This document shows, piece after piece, positions 1 to 8,597 of a DNA stretch of 32,273 bases. The notes under the pieces are model-generated. The model was not told the DNA's origin and did no database searches. It saw nothing but the letters and a program-made list of their open reading frames with translations. A program made the position numbers and the translations under genes. Each line of letters opens with the position of its first letter. The stretch's first letter is position 1. The stretch comes from TH1177 sp042138015 (GTDB lineage: Archaea; Thermoproteota; Nitrososphaeria; Nitrososphaerales; Nitrososphaeraceae), in the NCBI GenBank assembly GCA_042138015.1, contig JBHIVA010000024.1, positions 1 through 32,273 of the forward strand, in the 5' to 3' direction.

Positions 1-2
1 AT

Positions 3-134
3 CCATGTAGACGAGAGGAATGTAATTTATTTCATGTACATAACTGGATACAATTCTTTGTATCTATGTATAATGATATCATTGATAACAATAATGATTT
101 TTTGTTGAAGGAGGTGAATTTTATCTTAAATTAA
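3..134 (+). CDS. 3' end of an unknown gene entering from the left edge
   Basis: An open frame runs from the window edge to TAA at 132-134 and encodes 43 residues ending in DFLLKEVNFILN. I do not recognise the family. The reason to take it seriously is that the same C-terminus recurs in mutated form at about 10017-10135, where the peptide reads EKEVNMILN before a stop at the matching position. The matches between the copies include synonymous and conservative changes, as expected for paralogous coding sequence. The GAAGGAGGT inside it looks like a strong Shine-Dalgarno sequence but is explained as Lys-Glu-Val codons. It could itself be a remnant, because the rest of the gene is not visible. 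Confidence 0.4.
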   Translation, partial: PCRREECNLFHVHNWIQFFVSMYNDIIDNNNDFLLKEVNFILN

Positions 135-139
135 CACAG
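21..139 (+). repeat. Dispersed repeat, copy 1 (pairs with 10017-10140)
   Basis: This ~119-bp stretch aligns with 10017-10140 over its whole length. Shared blocks include CAATTCTTT, CTATGTATAAT, GAAGGAGGT and TTAAATTAACA, separated by small indels. Both copies encode the same C-terminal peptide, so this is probably a paralogous gene end and not a mobile element terminus. No terminal inverted repeats or target duplications are visible. Confidence 0.65.
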
Positions 140-140
140 C

Positions 141-335
141 CAAAAAATCGTTGAATTGATTGAATTTGAAATAAGAGGTAGAGGTATTGAATCTAGATGT
201 AACAAAATTGCAGAAAGAACTAAAAATAGCACAACTTAGGCATTAAGCCAAATTATTAAATTCTTACAATATCAAAAGAAAGAGTTGAATACAAAGATAT
301 TGGTAACAAAAACATTGAAAGAAAATACAATATAA
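141..335 (+). pseudogene. Decayed ORF of unknown family, one internal stop
   Basis: The frame starting at 141 reads as 65 codons of protein-like sequence broken only by TAG at 237-239, where CAG (Gln) would restore it. The peptide includes KIVELIEFEIRGRGIESR and KIAERTKNSTT before the stop, and ALSQIIKFLQYQKKELN after it. It has no start codon of its own and follows the stop at 134 directly. The composition is charged and helical and could suit a small DNA-binding or regulatory protein, but I cannot name a family. Confidence 0.35.
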
Positions 336-419
336 TTAAAAAAAAGATAATGTTATGTATTTTACTCAATAAACCTAACTATCATTTTCATATGAATTAC
401 TCATTACTTTGACTACTTT

Positions 420-1661
420 TTAATTTACTCCTAATTCTCTCTTTAAGGTACCAAAACTAACAATATTATCATTGCTGTCAAAAATATTACCTGTTGAGGA
501 TTCATCTTCAAAGATTGGTTCCATCTCTGCCCCTACTATAGAATTGGAATGAAATAAATTGTTTACAGAATCATCAGCCGCTACTAAACCATATCCTACA
601 TTTTCTATATTGTTATTATGAATTTCGTTATTGTATGAGCTCTTTGTGATATAAACTCCAAATAAACAATTGGAAATTGTATTGTCATAAACACTATTGT
701 ACGAAGAATCTCTTCCTATCGAGATACATTTATCTTCGTTAAATACAACATTATCTCTTATAATCGTATTAGTCACATTTTTACTAACTGCAATTCCTCT
801 CATATTATCTCCATGGCCATTGTTATATACCTTATTTCCTTCGATAAGAATATTGTAACAGTCTGCAGAACAAATTATCCCTGCATTATGATTATCATAT
901 ACAACATTATTTAATATCAGCATGTCATGTGTTCCGGTGTGAGGATCAATTCCATACTTTTCATTGCTATAAACTTTGTTGTCTTCTATAAGCATATATC
1001 CCATACCTTTAGAATAGAAACCCTTGTAAATATGGTGTATCTCATTGTTTTTTAATACGCTATAATCTCCTCCATTGAAACTTACTCCACCACAACCACT
1101 ACAACTATAACCCAGATAGGCAAGTTCAGAATTTTTAATTATTGTAGGACCAGTAGCTTCAGAGTTTACTTTAATATATGGCCTTAATTCGACTTTATAT
1201 CTTGTATCATTGTATTTTGTTTCATCAGAAAATTTTACGTAATCATTTGTCTCAGGATTCCAAGAGGTTATTTTTACTGAATCTACATTTAAACTTCCAT
1301 CTACTTTGATTGCATTTGGTGTATTTATACCGGGGACAATTTTTAACCAGGTTACATCTTTAGAATCTATATTGAGAGTTGCATCTTTTTCAACTCTAAT
1401 ACCAGCATTTAAAATCCAATTTTTTTCATTTAAATAATCAGGTTTAGATTCACGATACAAGATATGTTGATTCTGCAATTCATCTTCTATATCTATAAAA
1501 TTGGAATATTCACAAGAAATTGAAATTTCATTATCTTGTCCATCAAAAGAAATACAAGGATTCTCCGCTATTACAGTCTTGGGCAATGAGACTATCAATG
1601 TAATGGAAAAAATAGATAGAATCAATGTAGAAAATAATGATATCGTTTTTCTTATATTCAT
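420..1661 (-). CDS. Secreted right-handed beta-helix protein, mannuronan C5-epimerase-like
   Basis: This 413-aa protein begins with a clear signal peptide (residues 1-32: charged start, a long hydrophobic stretch, then TVIAENP). From about residue 85 it is made of short beta-helix turns rich in Asn ladders (ILNNVVYDN, IIRDNVVFN), typical of pectate-lyase-like and NosD/AlgG folds. The segment YGIDPHTGTHD, with Asp-Pro-His at about 239-241, followed by a GIICS turn, resembles the catalytic DPHD region of AlgG/AlgE epimerases. Several Cys (187, 190, 264, 268) could form disulfides outside the cell. The likely role is modification or degradation of an extracellular or cell-surface polysaccharide. 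Epimerase activity is inferred, since the arginine expected nearby in AlgG is not obvious. ATG start. Confidence 0.8.
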   Translation of the reverse strand: MNIRKTISLFSTLILSIFSITLIVSLPKTVIAENPCISFDGQDNEISISCEYSNFIDIEDELQNQHILYRESKPDYLNEKNWILNAGIRVEKDATLNIDSKDVTWLKIVPGINTPNAIKVDGSLNVDSVKITSWNPETNDYVKFSDETKYNDTRYKVELRPYIKVNSEATGPTIIKNSELAYLGYSCSGCGGVSFNGGDYSVLKNNEIHHIYKGFYSKGMGYMLIEDNKVYSNEKYGIDPHTGTHDMLILNNVVYDNHNAGIICSADCYNILIEGNKVYNNGHGDNMRGIAVSKNVTNTIIRDNVVFNEDKCISIGRDSSYNSVYDNTISNCLFGVYITKSSYNNEIHNNNIENVGYGLVAADDSVNNLFHSNSIVGAEMEPIFEDESSTGNIFDSNDNIVSFGTLKRELGVN

Positions 1662-2241
1662 TTGTTTATTATCTTATATTCATTTCAATTTTTATCTATT
1701 AACAATTGATAAAAATTCTTATTAAAAATAGAACAGTAAAATTATATCTTTTAATATATTATAGTAGTAAATATTTTTTATAATATTGTCTAACTTTTGT
1801 TATACAATCTTAAATATAGTAACATTCTAATAATCATTTTTATAATACAATTTTTATTGAAATTGTTTATTATCTATATTAATGGTTATTTAATACATAT
1901 GAAAATAGTTGGTTATAGATTTCTGTCATAAATAAAAAATTGAGGTAGCTTTTAGAATATTACATTCTCCCATAAGAAAAAATAGCTAATATTATTATAA
2001 TCGATTTTAAGTTATTTTCGGTTTTATTACATGCATCGATCATACAAAATTATAAAATTCCCCTTATTATTATAATCAGCTTGAGTCTTTAATTGTATAA
2101 TAAGATTTTTACAATTCCAAAAAGAAAGAGTAGAAAAGTATATCCAATTAAAGATGGTTATTTAAAGTTCTGATTTACATTTGTAAACTACCGTATATTA
2201 ATATCTGTATATTGATTCTTAGATAAAGTGATAATTATAAC
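1662..2241. other. Intergenic, AT-rich, no gene seen
   Basis: This 580-bp gap separates two diverging genes and must hold both promoters. Just upstream of the beta-helix gene the sequence AATGAATATAAGA is repeated directly, so the start codon region looks locally duplicated. I see no RNA gene or coding remnant. Confidence 0.5.
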
Positions 2242-3288
2242 TTGAATAAGAGGAAAAATAATAGCAATTATAAAAAAAATAGAGCAAAGAAATACTATGT
2301 TATAGGAATTACATCAATAGTAATAATAACTGGATTTATAATCACTTATCCTTACATTTTTCCATCAAATGAAACGGAATCTCCATCTGGAGACTCGAAT
2401 ATTTTAGGAGATTGGCATGATATTCATGGGGTTGGAATTTCTAAGGCAGGAGATACAAATGATGATAATAGTATTTTATATCTGGCAACCCACAATGGTT
2501 TGTATAATAAACAAGAGAATTCTACTTGGAACAAAGTAGGAAATGATAGATCAGATTTAATGGGTTTTGTAATAAATCCAAATAAAGAAGGAGTGATGTA
2601 TTCAAGTGGACATCCAATTGGTGGTGGAAATTTGGGATTTAGAATGAGTGTAGATGGTGGAATGAATTGGCAAGATATATCTCCAGTTACAGATATTCCA
2701 ATAGATTTTCATGCAATGTCAATTAGTCCTGTCAACGATAATATTTTATATGGATCTCCCGGTGGTGGAAATGATCTTTATATCAGCCAGGATGAAGGTA
2801 AGACATGGTCAATTATTATGTCTATCCCATCACAGATAATTTCTATTGCTGCCGATCCAATTGATTCAAATGGAGTTTATATTGGCACAAGGTCTGGATT
2901 ATTTTATAGCAGCGATCAAGGAAATAATTGGAAGAAGATTGAATCTGATTTAATTGCTAGTTCTGTTGTTACTGGTCTTGGATTTAATAAAAATAATGAA
3001 TTGTTTGCATTCGTAATACCCACTACAGAAGATAATAGTCAACAAGAGGGATTGATATTGAAATCAGACAAGAGCATGAAAAACTGGACAGAAGCTGAAG
3101 GTCAGATTCCAGATGTCAAAGCGGCTTGGAAATTTGCATCAGGACCCGACAATAATGAATTGTATGCAATAGTAAGCCAACAAACAAGTGAAAATGATAT
3201 TGCATCAAATGTATATAAAACTTTAGATAATAGTATTTCGTGGGTTCTTGAGGGCACAAATAGAGATAGCATAAGTCAGTCAAGATAA
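2242..3288 (+). CDS. Membrane-anchored BNR/Asp-box beta-propeller protein (F510_1955 glycosylhydrolase type)
   Basis: This 348-aa protein has a basic N-terminus (residues 1-18) and a single hydrophobic anchor (about 18-40), so the rest should lie outside the membrane. It carries spaced Asp-box repeats: SVDGGMNW (about 136-143), SQDEGKTW (182-189), SSDQGNNW (223-230) and a weaker TLDNSISW near the C-terminus. This pattern is typical of sialidase-like or photosystem-stability-factor-like beta-propellers annotated as F510_1955-family glycosylhydrolases. The substrate is unknown, and many such proteins may only bind ligands. The start is TTG at 2242; no ATG lies in frame before the anchor. It diverges from the beta-helix gene, and both look like surface or secreted proteins. 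Confidence 0.75.
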   Translation: MNKRKNNSNYKKNRAKKYYVIGITSIVIITGFIITYPYIFPSNETESPSGDSNILGDWHDIHGVGISKAGDTNDDNSILYLATHNGLYNKQENSTWNKVGNDRSDLMGFVINPNKEGVMYSSGHPIGGGNLGFRMSVDGGMNWQDISPVTDIPIDFHAMSISPVNDNILYGSPGGGNDLYISQDEGKTWSIIMSIPSQIISIAADPIDSNGVYIGTRSGLFYSSDQGNNWKKIESDLIASSVVTGLGFNKNNELFAFVIPTTEDNSQQEGLILKSDKSMKNWTEAEGQIPDVKAAWKFASGPDNNELYAIVSQQTSENDIASNVYKTLDNSISWVLEGTNRDSISQSR

Positions 3289-3571
3289 ATTAAATTTTTA
3301 ATAACCAAATTTATTTATTTATTCTTACATAATGATACATAATAACACATGTGTCCATTTTTAGTATTGTTATCTCGATTGATACCACTAGCCCCATATA
3401 GTTTAAGGGGGTCAGTTGAATTATTAAAGTTTATCTTAATCATAGACTCAATATTTACTTAAAATAAGATTTCAATCATAAAAAAATTTTGCAATAACTT
3501 ATTATAAGGGAAATAATTTATAATTCAAATCAAACTGGTAAAAGCTTATTCTTTATTACTTTTATATCCAG

Positions 3572-4164
3572 TTAATTGGTTACAAAACCATTTCCTTCCT
3601 CACCAGCTAATTTTGCAGATGGTTCTCCTAAACCAGCTATATATATTGGAATTGAATGTATAGGTTTAGTATATAAATTAGAATCTTTAACTGAATAAAA
3701 TTCTCCCTTAAAAATAACCAAATCTTCTGTCCATAATTTCTTTATTAGTATAATAGATTCTCTTAAAAGTCTGAATTTTTCTTTATATGATGGCCAAACA
3801 TTTCCAGAGGGGACTTCATTTAACGCTTCTCCTCTTCCTAACCCTAAGAGTACTCGTTTTGGAAACATATAATCCAAGGTTGCAAATACCTGTGTTACTA
3901 TTGCAGGAAGATATCTTAGTATAGGAGCTGTTACTCCAGTACCAATAGTCAACTTTGTGGTCTTTGCTAAAGCAGCTCCCATCCATGGCCATGCTGCTCC
4001 TCCTGATGCACATGTATTCCACCAAGGCATGTAATGATCAATAGTACAACAACGTTCTATGCCTTTTTTGTCTAAATATATTACTTCGTCAAGTCAATAG
4101 GATTAATCTGTTCATGTCCTGCTTGAATACTAAATCTTGTTTTTGGTATTGATGATTTTGACAT
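3572..4164 (-). pseudogene. Broken F420-dependent LLM-class oxidoreductase (FGD-like)
   Basis: The main piece (3572-4030, 152 aa) carries the LLM barrel core, including LGLGRGEALNE, a signature of the F420-dependent glucose-6-phosphate dehydrogenase-like group. The true N-terminus lies upstream in another frame: ATG at 4164 begins MSKSSIPKTRFSIQAGHEQ and runs into a stop. The central frame resumes just downstream with DEVIYLDKKGIERC, so a frameshift near 4090 separates them. The reading frame also stops after GNGFVTN, about half the ~320-residue family length, so the C-terminal half is lost. An intact family member lies at 13951-14886, but the two belong to different subgroups. A residual internal ATG at 4030 is unlikely to give a folded enzyme. 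Confidence 0.8.
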
Positions 4165-4553
4165 TAGTATTCTATTATGGTATATATTTTATTAACCAAT
4201 TTAAATACAGAATAGATAGTTAAAGTCTATAACATTTAAAATTATTTCTTCTTATTCATCAATAATATTAATATCTCAGGCTTCGTTATAATCAAATATT
4301 AATTTAATCCGATATGATCTGTATCTTTTGTATAAATATATACAAATCTTGAGATTTATTTTGAAAAATATAAATATTATACAATAATCAAGAGTCCAAA
4401 TTATATGAAAAATCTGTTTTACAATCCATTGGACTCAATATGATAATAGTTCTAAAAAAGATGCACTCGTAAACAAACAAAGAGGGAATCAACAAATCGA
4501 TTAAATTAATAAAAGAACAAACAAATATCTTATAATTCTAAATTGGTTTGATT
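4165..4553. other. Intergenic, with one spaced inverted repeat
   Basis: No coding sequence is seen. An 8-bp inverted repeat, GAGTCCAA at 4392-4399 and TTGGACTC at 4429-4436, is separated by 29 bp. Its function is unknown and it may be chance. Confidence 0.4.
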
Positions 4554-5009
4554 TTATGAACTTGAGTTTGTTATATCAAATTGAATCGAAAAATCTTCTT
4601 CGTAACAAGTAATAATTATCTCTGAAGAACCTGCTTCATTAGAACATTTATCTGGATCACCGAGTGGATCAAAATATGAACTAAATTCTGCAGTATAATT
4701 TTTCCCATAAGTATAATAGAGGTCTACCATTCCATCTTGAAATGGATTAGTAGTTTCTCCTTCAATAGTGTATTCTTTTCCAGTTTCTATCGTCTCAGGT
4801 ATGGTATTCATTACATCAAAATTTTCTTTTGTTACTTTTTTGAGTGTAAATTCTTCATTTGATTGTTCATTATCTAATATAATCTGTAAACCAGTTGCAT
4901 ATGCCATTCTATGATGAACATTCATACCTAATATCCCATTTAAAGAATATGCCATGATTAAAACTAGAAACACGAAAGATACTGAAATTACCTTATTATT
5001 ATAAATCAT
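4554..5009 (-). CDS. Small secreted protein of unknown function
   Basis: This 151-aa ORF has an ATG start and a signal-peptide-like N-terminus: a hydrophobic run at about residues 8-28, then a plausible cleavage region ending near HHRMAYATG. The mature part is acidic and rich in Thr, Glu and Asn. It contains a GKEYTIEGET segment and two Cys (about residues 122 and 135) that could form a disulfide. I recognise no family. The mature part looks like a small beta-sandwich, similar in style to many exported archaeal proteins. It stands alone, with more than 190 bp on each side. Confidence 0.6.
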   Translation of the reverse strand: MIYNNKVISVSFVFLVLIMAYSLNGILGMNVHHRMAYATGLQIILDNEQSNEEFTLKKVTKENFDVMNTIPETIETGKEYTIEGETTNPFQDGMVDLYYTYGKNYTAEFSSYFDPLGDPDKCSNEAGSSEIIITCYEEDFSIQFDITNSSS

Positions 5010-5206
5010 TAGTAGTAGTAATGGATGATAAAATTCATATCTTTAAACTTTTCTAAAACTAACTAATAACTACAATAATAATAATAATATACATATCATT
5101 AGCCATAAAGTAATTAGGATACTTGAACAATGAATTGTTATTTTGTTTCTAAAACACCTGCTGTTATTCTACTATTCATGTTGTTCCACAATTATTCTGG
5201 ATTTAG

Positions 5207-5392
5207 TTAATTAGCAATATTATTACTAGATATTATTGTTGATTGATCAACAATAGAATGATTTGTATTCATTATGTTAAATGATTTTAATACACCAATA
5301 AAGTTGTTAACTGAATTATTTCTATTCTCAGTTTCAGATTGCAAAATTGTTTTGGTAACATCTGATAATATTGTTATCAAACGACCATCCAT
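5207..5392 (-). CDS. Hypothetical 61-aa ORF downstream of the zinc-finger ORF
   Basis: This short frame begins with ATG at 5392, 9 bp after the two tandem stops that end the zinc-finger-like ORF at 5402-5527. It encodes a polar, Asn- and Ser-rich peptide with one amphipathic start (LITILSDVTKTIL). I recognise no domain. The close spacing would suit co-transcription, but the low complexity and the lack of a Shine-Dalgarno sequence make it doubtful. It could also be the decayed C-terminal part of a longer zinc-finger protein. Confidence 0.3.
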   Translation of the reverse strand: MDGRLITILSDVTKTILQSETENRNNSVNNFIGVLKSFNIMNTNHSIVDQSTIISSNNIAN

Positions 5393-5401
5393 AATTTGTT
5401 A

Positions 5402-5527
5402 TTACTGCCAACAACAAGATTCTCTCCTATATCTGGCATATTTTTCATGTTGTATAAAATCTTCTTTAGATTGAAAAACAATACCACAAGATTTGCATTC
5501 AAAAGATTTGATCGTTTTGTTCTTCAT
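5402..5527 (-). CDS. 41-aa zinc-finger-like mini-protein
   Basis: On the minus strand, ATG at 5527 opens a 41-codon frame ending in tandem TAA codons. The peptide contains FECKSCGIVFQSKEDFIQHE, the start of a C2H2 zinc finger: Cys11-x2-Cys14, then Phe18, Phe24 and His27 at canonical spacing. The second His is missing. The sequence instead ends in RRESCCWQ, so Cys38 or Cys39 might complete a C2HC-type site. Single-finger mini-proteins are common in Nitrososphaeria and other archaea, usually of unknown role, and may bind DNA or RNA. Two longer frames on the opposite strand are shadows. The unusual tail could reflect frameshift decay of a normal finger. Confidence 0.6.
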   Translation of the reverse strand: MKNKTIKSFECKSCGIVFQSKEDFIQHEKYARYRRESCCWQ

Positions 5528-5700
5528 AATTTTTGCTACAATATAATAAACAACGAATCTTTATTTATTTATTTATGTATGTATGATCTCTATTGTTGCA
5601 TTTGATTAAGTTTGTTATTTTCCCTAAACCTTTCTAACCTTCAATACAGATAGAAAGATACAGAGAAAAATGAATTGGATAAAATATTAGGATGTCTTAA

Positions 5701-6270
5701 CTAATAGGGAGTTCCTTTTTCCCTCTGATTTTTAAATGCTTCTACATACCATTCAAATTCTTTGAGAAATTTTTCTACTCTTAAATTATATGCCTCATCT
5801 AATAGTTTTCCTTGATCGTCAAAAATTTTGTGAACTCTAGGTATTGGAAATGATGAGGATATGCTTGGGGCACCTAGCTCTGCAAATACTATTCTAAGCT
5901 GTTCTGTCGCAATTATTCCTCCAAACATTCCTGGAGAATATGACACTATGGCAGATGGTTTAAAAAAATATTCTTCAAGAAAATAATCTAAAGTATTTTT
6001 TAATGCACCAGATGTACTTCGATTATATTCTGGTGTTACTGGAATATATCCTTCTGCATTCTTGATTTGATTTCTAAGTTTCTTCATTTTTTCTGATGGG
6101 TTTATCATCTCCTTATACATACGATCCAATAAAGGTAAATCTAGTTCTAATGGATCAATAAAATAGACAAAATGATTTCGTTCTTTGAGTTTTTTTTCTA
6201 TCCATCTTGCAACTTTTATACCTTGTCGATCTTGTCTAACAGAACCAACAATTACTGCTATTTTAGCCAT
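5701..6270 (-). CDS. NAD(P)H-dependent FMN reductase (flavodoxin-like fold)
   Basis: This 189-aa protein has the full NADPH-dependent FMN reductase (PF03358) pattern. GSVRQDRQG at residues 9-17 forms the phosphate loop for FMN, PEYN at 80-83 and KNTLD at 91-95 form the second flavin-binding segment, and a Gly-rich GMFGG follows near 114-118. The length matches the family. It is cytoplasmic and would transfer electrons from NAD(P)H to FMN or to quinone, azo or metal acceptors; the physiological substrate cannot be read from sequence. ATG start at 6270. It is monocistronic, with ~480 bp to the divergent HNH gene. Confidence 0.9.
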   Translation of the reverse strand: MAKIAVIVGSVRQDRQGIKVARWIEKKLKERNHFVYFIDPLELDLPLLDRMYKEMINPSEKMKKLRNQIKNAEGYIPVTPEYNRSTSGALKNTLDYFLEEYFFKPSAIVSYSPGMFGGIIATEQLRIVFAELGAPSISSSFPIPRVHKIFDDQGKLLDEAYNLRVEKFLKEFEWYVEAFKNQREKGTPY

Positions 6271-6747
6271 ATCAATAGTCTAAGTTTACTTGAAATTATC
6301 TATTACTGTTGTAGTTCAATTCTAATTGAATAAAACTTACTATAATATATTTAAATTGAAATTAATTTATTATAATACGAATAATCATATTTATTTTTCT
6401 AGAATGCTGGTATGAACAGAAATAGTTGATATCATTAGATTATCTGCACCATGGAAACTTTCAGTTATACAGGATTATCTCTATTAATAAGGGAATCAGG
6501 AAAATTAAAGATATGTAATGATTAATTTTCCTTTTCGAGATAAGAAGTTATCCTAGCTATATGTTATGCATTTAGCATAAATGATAGAATTTATATGGTA
6601 TATATAAGAATAAAAAAAATAAAAAATATTCTTGGATATACCTCTTATGATATATCATTTAATTCTAAATAAATAATCCAAATATCTATTCTATTAATTC
6701 ATAGCAGAACATTGTTCCTCTACTAATTTATATGGATATTTCATTTA
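6271..6747. other. Intergenic between divergent genes
   Basis: AT-rich, with several TATA-like stretches (for example TTTATATGG near 6590 and 6727) that could serve as promoters on either side. No coding remnant or structured RNA is seen. Confidence 0.4.
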
Positions 6748-7404
6748 ATGATATATTTGACAGAAGGATTTGATCAAAAGCAATTAAGAAATTTATTGGC
6801 TAGTTGTCATAGAAGATGTTGTATCTGTCATAGATTTTGTGGAATAAAAATAGAAATTGATCATATAAAACCTTCATCGGAAGGAGGAGATGAGAATATA
6901 GAAAATGCTATACCATTATGTTTTGAATGTCATGCAGAGTTACATTTGTATAATGATAATTACCCTCTTGGAAGAAAATATCGTTATGACGAGTTAAAAC
7001 TTCACAAAGAGCAATGGTTAGAAGTTTGTAAAAATAAACCTAATGAAACATTTCAAGAAATGAGTCGTTCTGATTCAGGACCTCTCTCCAGTCTATTATC
7101 AGAATTAGAATATAATCACATAATATGTGGAATCCCAATACTCTACGCAAGTAAAGAATTTCAAAATACTATTAGCAATGGAATTTTATCCTTTGTAAAT
7201 GAAAATTTAAAGGAAGAAATTATGATAACGTATGGATTAATCAATTTAGTTAATATAAAAATGAATAAATTACATAATACAAATCCATCGTTACATTTTC
7301 CCTATCAAACGTTAGAAAAAGAGGTATTAGAGGAGCAAAGAACAGCAGATGAAAATATTTCAAATTGCATTATATCGATTAAATCATTTCTTAACGAAAA
7401 CTAA
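6748..7404 (+). CDS. HNH endonuclease-domain protein
   Basis: This 218-aa protein has a compact zinc-type HNH domain at residues 20-66: Cys24-x2-Cys27, EIDHI with catalytic His39, a central Asn near 53, then LCFECHAELH with Cys58-x2-Cys61 and His62. This layout is that of the HNH family (PF01844-like) and predicts a metal-dependent DNA nicking or cutting domain. The C-terminal 140 residues are helical, hydrophobic in patches and unrecognised; they could be a sensor or partner-binding region. There is no adjacent methyltransferase, ATPase or toxin partner, so a role in restriction or defence is only a possibility. ATG start at 6748. Confidence 0.8.
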   Translation: MIYLTEGFDQKQLRNLLASCHRRCCICHRFCGIKIEIDHIKPSSEGGDENIENAIPLCFECHAELHLYNDNYPLGRKYRYDELKLHKEQWLEVCKNKPNETFQEMSRSDSGPLSSLLSELEYNHIICGIPILYASKEFQNTISNGILSFVNENLKEEIMITYGLINLVNIKMNKLHNTNPSLHFPYQTLEKEVLEEQRTADENISNCIISIKSFLNEN

Positions 7405-7799
7405 GGTTTAAGTCAAACTGTATGACATAAGAAATCACATTGAATATCTTTGAAAAGAATATCTTCAGCTTTTATATCATGAGGGAGTATTATGTCCAAT
7501 GTTTATCTTAGTTTCCTCTTTAAAAAATTTTAATATATTTAAATCAAATTCTTTTTTATGGATTGAAAATATTATATGACATATTGAAATACTATCAAGT
7601 AATAATATAATCTGATATATACAAATTTTAAAGTATCTATTGAAATCTAAAAGATAAAATAAAAAAAATTCTAAAACTACGGGTATCTATCGATCTAACT
7701 GGTCGTACTTTATAGAAAATATTCAAATTCCACACACTTATCTGAATGATATTACTAAATGTATTTGAGATTAGCTGATCCCATTTCTTATATTTTTGC
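7405..7799. other. Intergenic between convergent genes, nothing recognised
   Basis: The gap lies between the 3' ends of two converging genes. It is AT-rich with no coding remnant. Termination presumably occurs here, but no clear hairpin is visible. Confidence 0.4.
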
Positions 7800-8420
7800 T
7801 CAAGTTTTGAATAACCAAGGTTTTAACAATTTTGTTAAAAGAGGCATTATTACGTAAGTCATCAACAGAACTGTTATCGTAAGAGCAATAACGAGTCTTA
7901 TTGGAAATGGTATGGATAACATTTCTGTTAGAAAATGTATTTGAGGAACCAAAGTTAATAGTAGAATTGAGATAACTGGAATAGTAACAATTACCATTTT
8001 GTAACGTGGTGGAGAAGTCAGAGGGATCAGAGGTGAAGATTTATCTTTAAAATAAGGTGTAAACCAAAACTCTAGTCCTGTGAATTTTTGTATATCAGGA
8101 TCTGTCTCTAATAATTTTTGACCCTTTTGTAACATTTCATTACGTATTGAAGATCTTTCCCATTTTGAAAGATTATCGTAATTGTCAAACCTGAATATGA
8201 TAACATATTCTAATTTGGATGCATCACTCGCTGGTCGAATTATATCTGTCCCCATAAATCCTTCTTGTCTTGCTACCTCCTTGGAAATTCGTGAAAGCCA
8301 TTCTTCGAATTCTTGAATTTTATCTTTCTTTGCAATTCGTTTAACAATCACAGTAACTGGATCTGATTGCCTATTACTTTTGTGATCATCAGTATCATTA
8401 TTGTTATAATTCTTTACCAT
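7800..8420 (-). CDS. ABM-domain membrane protein (COG3224 type)
   Basis: This 206-aa protein has an antibiotic biosynthesis monooxygenase-like ferredoxin-fold domain at about residues 20-120 (VTVIVKRIAKKDKIQEFEEW, then REG-like QEGFMGTDI, and YVIIFRFDNYDNLSKWERS). Two transmembrane helices follow at about 141-160 and 172-195. This architecture is that of COG3224, membrane-tethered ABM proteins of unknown substrate. Without heme or cofactor motifs, the enzyme role is uncertain; related domains bind heme or small hydrophobic molecules. ATG start at 8420. It diverges from the esterase gene, with a TATA-like TTATATATTTT at about 8450-8459 for this strand. Confidence 0.8.
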   Translation of the reverse strand: MVKNYNNNDTDDHKSNRQSDPVTVIVKRIAKKDKIQEFEEWLSRISKEVARQEGFMGTDIIRPASDASKLEYVIIFRFDNYDNLSKWERSSIRNEMLQKGQKLLETDPDIQKFTGLEFWFTPYFKDKSSPLIPLTSPPRYKMVIVTIPVISILLLTLVPQIHFLTEMLSIPFPIRLVIALTITVLLMTYVIMPLLTKLLKPWLFKT

Positions 8421-8597
8421 CTTTTTATTCCACTATAATCTGACAGCAAAATATATAACCACTTTTATAGAATATTCAAGTTGATAAAAAAATTAAGAAA
8501 CAGCTTTTTTATTATTCTGCAATTATATTCAACACAGTTATACTTGTTTCAAGTTTCTAATTTTTATTTAAATAATATTAATCCATTATCATATGAT

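Noticed and set aside
104..125. GAAGGAGGTGAAT (and the copy at 10107) as strong ribosome binding sites for short ORFs
   Set aside because: No ORF of useful length follows either site, and both are explained as Lys-Glu-Val codons of the repeated C-terminus.
1501..1725. Plus-strand frame opposite the beta-helix gene
   Set aside because: It overlaps the signal-peptide region of a well-supported gene on the other strand and has no domain; it is a shadow frame.
3390..3415. CCCC-N11-GGGG around 3390-3415 as a structured RNA or terminator
   Set aside because: The stem is only four pairs with a long loop, and no conserved RNA pattern is visible.
4392..4436. GAGTCCAA/TTGGACTC inverted repeat as a regulatory site or mobile element end
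   Set aside because: The 29-bp spacer and 8-bp arms can occur by chance; there is no second copy, target duplication or nearby partner.
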